17,853 bases of DNA. It comes from Armatimonadota bacterium. Its GTDB lineage: Bacteria > Armatimonadota > JAAZEB01. Numbering within the stretch: the stretch's first letter is position 1; each line of letters begins with the position of its first letter. The stretch covers positions 1 through 17,853 of the forward strand of contig DUUU01000367.1 in NCBI GenBank assembly GCA_012841485.1. Reading direction: 5' to 3'. Below, piece after piece: positions 14,554 through 17,853 of the stretch. The translations under genes were made by a program, and so were the position numbers. A model generated the notes under the pieces. It was not told the DNA's origin. It was given only the letters and a program-made list of their open reading frames with translations, and did no database searches.

Positions 14554-15702
14554 ATGAAGGATATCCACGGCCTGCTGGAGATGGCCATCCGACACAAGGC
14601 TTCGGATGTGGTAATCAAAGCGGGCAGCGCACCTGCTCTTCGGGTCTACGGAAAGATTGTCCGCACCGATCTGCATCCCCTCTCAGCAGTCGACACCCAT
14701 GAGATAGTCTATAACATCATCGCCAGTGCCGGGCGCGATTACCTTCTGTTGCGCCAAACACAGCGCTCCCCCCTGATCGGTGATGGTGACGACGAGGATG
14801 TCCTGGGCACCGAGGCGCTCCTCAAGCGCCTTGAGGATGGCGAGGAGCTCGATCTCTCCTTCACTGTTCCGAACATGATCCGGGTGCGTGCCAACCTCTA
14901 TCTGCAACGCGGGTGCATGGGGGCGGCGCTGCGGATCATCCCCTTGAAGCCGCTGCAGATCGAGGAGCTGGGTCTTCCTCTCGTCCTGCGCGACCTGGCC
15001 AATCAACCCCAGGGCCTGGTGCTCGTGACCGGTCCAACGGGCAGCGGCAAGTCGACCACGCTGGCCGCGATGATCGATTACATCAACAGCACGCGGCCGT
15101 GCAACATCGTGACCATCGAGGATCCGGTGGAGTACCTCTTCGAGGACAACCGGAGCATCATCAACCAGCGAGAGATCGGCACCGATACCCGGTCGTTTTC
15201 CACGGCGCTCACCAGCGTGCTGCGCCAGACGCCGGACGTGATCATGATCGGCGAGATGCGCGATGCCGAAACGATGAGCGTCGCCATGGCGGCCGCCGAA
15301 GTGGGCCATCTGGTCCTCTCGACGCTGCACACCACCTCGGCCGCTAACACCGTAGAGCGAATCATCAGCGCGTTCCCGCCACACGAGCGGAGTCAGGTGC
15401 AGATCCAGCTCGCCACCAGCCTCCAGGGCGTCATCTCGCAGAAGTTGATCACCCGCGCGGATGGGCGCGGGCGCGTGCCAGCGGTCGAGGTGATGATCGC
15501 CTCCCCCACGGTGAAGAAGCAGATCGAGGATGGCACCCCCGACCAGCTGTATGCCTCGATCCGCGAGGGCCAGCACTTCGGGATGAACACGATGAACCAG
15601 GCGCTGGCGAACCTGTACTACCGCAACCTGATCTCCTACGAGGACGCGCTCGCCCACGCGGGGAACTACACGGAGCTGAAGCAGATGCTCCGCCGCGTGT
15701 AG
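14554..15702 (+). CDS. PilT/PilU-type secretion ATPase (twitching motility family)
   Basis: A 382-residue hexameric ATPase of the PilT group (GspE superfamily), which powers retraction of type IV pili from the cytoplasmic side. The N-terminal PAS-like domain (about 1-120) includes ASDVVIKAGSAPALRVYGKI. Walker A is GPTGSGKS (160-167), the Asp box lies near IEDPVEYLF (189-197), and Walker B with its GEMRD is DVIMIGEMRD (228-237). The histidine box is LSTLHTT (about 252-258). The C-terminal IREGQHFGMNTMNQAL and ISYEDALAHAGN are PilT-like. An acidic stretch of about 25 residues (GDGDDEDVLG...LEDGEELDL) enlarges the N-terminal domain relative to E. coli-type PilT. No pilin or PilB/PilC gene is in view, so PilT versus PilU or another paralogue cannot be decided. 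ATG 14554 is preceded by GGGAG (14541-14545). Confidence 0.9.
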   Translation: MKDIHGLLEMAIRHKASDVVIKAGSAPALRVYGKIVRTDLHPLSAVDTHEIVYNIIASAGRDYLLLRQTQRSPLIGDGDDEDVLGTEALLKRLEDGEELDLSFTVPNMIRVRANLYLQRGCMGAALRIIPLKPLQIEELGLPLVLRDLANQPQGLVLVTGPTGSGKSTTLAAMIDYINSTRPCNIVTIEDPVEYLFEDNRSIINQREIGTDTRSFSTALTSVLRQTPDVIMIGEMRDAETMSVAMAAAEVGHLVLSTLHTTSAANTVERIISAFPPHERSQVQIQLATSLQGVISQKLITRADGRGRVPAVEVMIASPTVKKQIEDGTPDQLYASIREGQHFGMNTMNQALANLYYRNLISYEDALAHAGNYTELKQMLRRV

Positions 15703-15748
15703 CGGTGGCAGAATCGAGGCCTCTCCGCAGGACAGCTGTTCCCGGTGG

Positions 15749-15792
15749 CGGGCATGGTGCCTGCTCGCTGCGCGGTTCTCATGCCCGAGCAG
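15749..15792 (+). other. Interleaved inverted repeats in the gap after the PilT-type gene
   Basis: CGGGCAT (15749-15755) is complementary to ATGCCCG (15781-15787). CTGCTCG (15761-15767) is complementary to CGAGCAG (15786-15792). The order A-B-A'-B' is that of a pseudoknot, though A' and B' share two bases, so full pairing of both is not possible at once. There is no T-run, and the next gene starts 58 bases later. Nothing else was seen in this 147-base gap. Confidence 0.3.
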
Positions 15793-15849
15793 CGAATCTC
15801 TACTGCCGGGCGCGGCACCCGTTACCTTCGCCGGTAGGGGGGAGTTTTT

Positions 15850-17853
15850 GTGAGAGACACACAACCCGATCTTTGCGCTCTCAATGCTTCCCGCGCAAAG
15901 CGGCTTCTTTTCGCGCTCTGCTTCTCGCTCCTCTTCCTGGCCACTTCCTCCCCCTCGCGGGCTAACCAGGGGCTCTCGCTTGAGGCAACCGCCGGTCACG
16001 ATGGCTACGCCCGGTCCGGAAGCTGGATTCCAGTCACCGTTCTCCTGGAGAACAACGGGCGGGAGGTTCAGGGCGATCTGGTCGCATTCCCGAGTTCGCG
16101 CGCCCAGGGGGCAGCCACGCGGCGATCCATCCGGGTTCCCGCCGGGGCCCGCCAGCGCCACCACCTCCTCGTGCATGTGAGCCAGCGAGGGCAAAGCATA
16201 CATATCGGTTTCCAGGACGTGGCCACCGAAGTCAGTGTGCGCGAGATCGATGAACACGACCGTGTTGTCCTCGCCGTCTCCGAGGACCGATCCGCGCTCG
16301 GCTTCGTCCAAGGCGTCTCCGCGGGGCCCCCGCTGCCGCCTCTGCATGGCGGGTTTCGCTACCAACCATTGGCCCATATCGCGCGCATCGACGCGGCCGG
16401 CCTCTCCCCCATTCCCCTCGCCTACTCCTCGGTAGATGTCGTTGCCCTGGGAACAACGCCGGCGCGCGCCCTCTCCATGGAGCAGCGGGAGGCGCTGATT
16501 GGATGGGTCGCGGATGGCGGCACCCTGGTGATCGCCGGTGGCTCGGATGTGGCCCGGCTGCGCGATCCCTTCTGGAAGGACCTCCTGCCGGTCGCCAATC
16601 CCGTCCCGCGAACGCTCTCCTCGCTCTCTGCCCTAGAGGCGCGATTTGGCGGCACGATGCCGCCGGGGCCGGGGGTGGTTGCCGCGGGAAAGGCGGTGCC
16701 TGGCGCGCGAGTGTGGCTCTCGCAAGGCGATGTGCCGCTCATCGTGTCGCGCCCGCATGGGAACGGCACCATCCTCTTCTTCGCCTTCGATGATTCCCAG
16801 GCGCCCGTGCGCGGCTGGGCCGGCCAGGTTGCCCTCTGGCAGGAGATCCTGGCGGGGCTGGCCGATCCCCGCGTCGCACACACGGCGCAGTTAGCCGGCG
16901 GCCCCGGGCCGGGCCGTGACCTATGCGTTGAACTGGCAAACGCCGTGGCCGCGAACCCATCGATGGACCTCCCCAGCGCCCGGCGGATCGGGCTCTTCTT
17001 CATCGCCTATCTGCTTTGCCTGGTGCCGCTCAACTACCTGGTGCTCCGTCGCTTCAACCGCCTCGAGTACGCGTGGGCGACCACGCCGGCGATCGCCCTC
17101 TTCTTCTGCGGGGCGGCCTATCTCCTCACCTTTTCCGCCAAAGGGGGAGTGGCGCGCCTCTACCGGCTGGATCTGGTCGAAAGCCGGGCCCATTCGAGTA
17201 CTGCCTCGGGAATGGCCTACGTCGGTCTCTTCTCGCCCGTGCGTGCCCGCTACACGTTGAGGGCTCCCGGCACGGTCGGCCTCGCCGAGGCAATGGCGTC
17301 GACCGACAAGGGGAAAAGGCGCCAGCCGCGCCTCTCCCTCACCTTGGGCGACGAGACCCACCTGGAAGAGATCGCGATGCACATGAACTCCACGCGTGTC
17401 TTCACCTGCCCAATACGCGAGGAGCTCGGGGGCACGGTCACCGCCAACCTCCACTATGAGACGAACGGAATCGGTGGGAGTATCCAGAACGGCACACGCT
17501 GCCGCCTGGAGGGAGGCGTTCTCTTCTGGGGGCGGGTAGCACAGCGGGTTGGCGCGATTGCCCCGGGAGGGCGGACGGCGCTGGACCCGAACGCGCGCTG
17601 GGGGCTTGGCGCGCAGCACGTGTCCCCCTCCGCGCGGCGCTCCCCTGCCCAGCCTCCAGGCCCCCCCGCCGAACAGCGGATCTGCGATGCCGCGTTGGAA
17701 TCGATCCGGCGGGAGCTGCAACGGGCCGCGTCTGACGCGCCCCCCATCCTCGTGGCCTGGGGCGATCCGACAGGCGCCGCGATTGGGGTTGCGGGCCGGC
17801 GCGCGGAGGAGACCCGCGTCGCGCTCTACGTCTTCCACCTGGCGCCGCCCGGC
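15850..17853 (+). CDS. Large membrane protein with GATase-like domain, truncated by the window edge
   Basis: The frame is open for 668 codons from GTG 15850 to the window end, with no stop, so the C-terminus lies outside. GGGGGGAG followed by five T bases precedes the GTG. An export signal occupies about residues 17-38 (KRLLFALCFSLLFLATSS, cleavage near SRA-N). A beta-rich domain follows, with GYARSGSWIPVTVLLENNG (57-75). A class I glutamine-amidotransferase-like fold follows, seen in MEQREALIGWVADGGTLVIA (210-229); no catalytic Cys is apparent, so it is probably not an enzyme. Two membrane helices lie at about 379-400 and 408-429, joined by a short basic turn (VLRRFNRLEY). A beta-rich segment continues to the edge. 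The layout matches conserved membrane proteins often found near MoxR/DUF58/transglutaminase clusters, mainly in Firmicutes. The function is unknown. Confidence 0.75.
   Translation, partial: MRDTQPDLCALNASRAKRLLFALCFSLLFLATSSPSRANQGLSLEATAGHDGYARSGSWIPVTVLLENNGREVQGDLVAFPSSRAQGAATRRSIRVPAGARQRHHLLVHVSQRGQSIHIGFQDVATEVSVREIDEHDRVVLAVSEDRSALGFVQGVSAGPPLPPLHGGFRYQPLAHIARIDAAGLSPIPLAYSSVDVVALGTTPARALSMEQREALIGWVADGGTLVIAGGSDVARLRDPFWKDLLPVANPVPRTLSSLSALEARFGGTMPPGPGVVAAGKAVPGARVWLSQGDVPLIVSRPHGNGTILFFAFDDSQAPVRGWAGQVALWQEILAGLADPRVAHTAQLAGGPGPGRDLCVELANAVAANPSMDLPSARRIGLFFIAYLLCLVPLNYLVLRRFNRLEYAWATTPAIALFFCGAAYLLTFSAKGGVARLYRLDLVESRAHSSTASGMAYVGLFSPVRARYTLRAPGTVGLAEAMASTDKGKRRQPRLSLTLGDETHLEEIAMHMNSTRVFTCPIREELGGTVTANLHYETNGIGGSIQNGTRCRLEGGVLFWGRVAQRVGAIAPGGRTALDPNARWGLGAQHVSPSARRSPAQPPGPPAEQRICDAALESIRRELQRAASDAPPILVAWGDPTGAAIGVAGRRAEETRVALYVFHLAPPG

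Noticed and set aside
14683..16377. A 564-codon minus-strand open frame across the PilT-type gene and the next gap
   Set aside because: It is antisense to an unmistakable ATPase, crosses an intergenic gap, and has no recognisable domain.
16921..17838. A 305-codon minus-strand open frame near the right edge
   Set aside because: The plus strand carries a coherent protein with signal peptide and membrane helices; the antisense product has low-complexity composition.
1..17853. CRISPR arrays, insertion sequences, tRNA or rRNA genes
   Set aside because: No regularly spaced direct repeats, transposase-like frames, cloverleaf sequences or rRNA-like conserved segments were seen.

Overview
The window looks like a high-GC chromosomal segment from a free-living diderm (LPS-type) bacterium. 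No mobile elements, CRISPR arrays, tRNAs or rRNAs are visible. The gene content pairs LPS and outer-membrane assembly genes (TamB-like, BamA, OmpH/Skp, LpxD) with genes more familiar from Terrabacteria: a WhiG/FliA-type sigma factor, and a signal-peptide/GATase-like/two-helix membrane protein of a kind common in Firmicutes. That mixture would fit Armatimonadota or a related diderm lineage. This placement is an inference from gene content, not a database match.

Layout. From the left edge to about 9.1 kb is an envelope-biogenesis block, all on the + strand: the C-terminal part of a TamB-like protein (2-3241), an ECF sigma factor (3474-4076), BamA with three POTRA domains (4130-5908), OmpH/Skp (6115-6795), a second coiled-coil OmpH-like probable lipoprotein (6860-7948), and LpxD (8055-9107). 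Next come a secreted protein of unknown function built from two copies of one domain (9193-10095), a periplasmic M48 metallopeptidase with a C-terminal extension (10259-11398), and a FliA/WhiG-type sigma factor (11603-12376). A dolichol-phosphate-mannose-synthase-like glycosyltransferase lies on the minus strand (12383-13087) and ends 6 bases from the sigma gene. It is divergent from mutY (13246-14367). A PilT-type ATPase (14554-15702) and the first 668 codons of a large membrane protein with a GATase-like domain (15850 to the edge) complete the window.

The first block reads as one functional theme. TamB and BamA move and fold outer-membrane proteins, OmpH/Skp chaperones them across the periplasm, LpxD makes lipid A precursors, and the M48 protease may do quality control of the BepA type. 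The ECF sigma gene immediately before bamA is preceded by a sequence resembling an ECF-type promoter (TGAAAC, then GTCTAA). This suggests an autoregulated sigma factor that drives bamA, with no anti-sigma gene beside it.

Transcription units can be partly drawn from promoter-like sequences: the ECF-type site at 3358-3387, extended -10 sites at 5927-5935 (ompH) and 10232-10240 (M48), a weaker site at 13193-13221 (mutY), and a near-consensus sigma-70 promoter at 14418-14446 (pilT). Several 5' leaders and intergenic gaps carry inverted repeats, some mutually exclusive. No classical hairpin-plus-T-run terminator was seen. No gap between genes exceeds 300 bases; the largest is 3242-3473.
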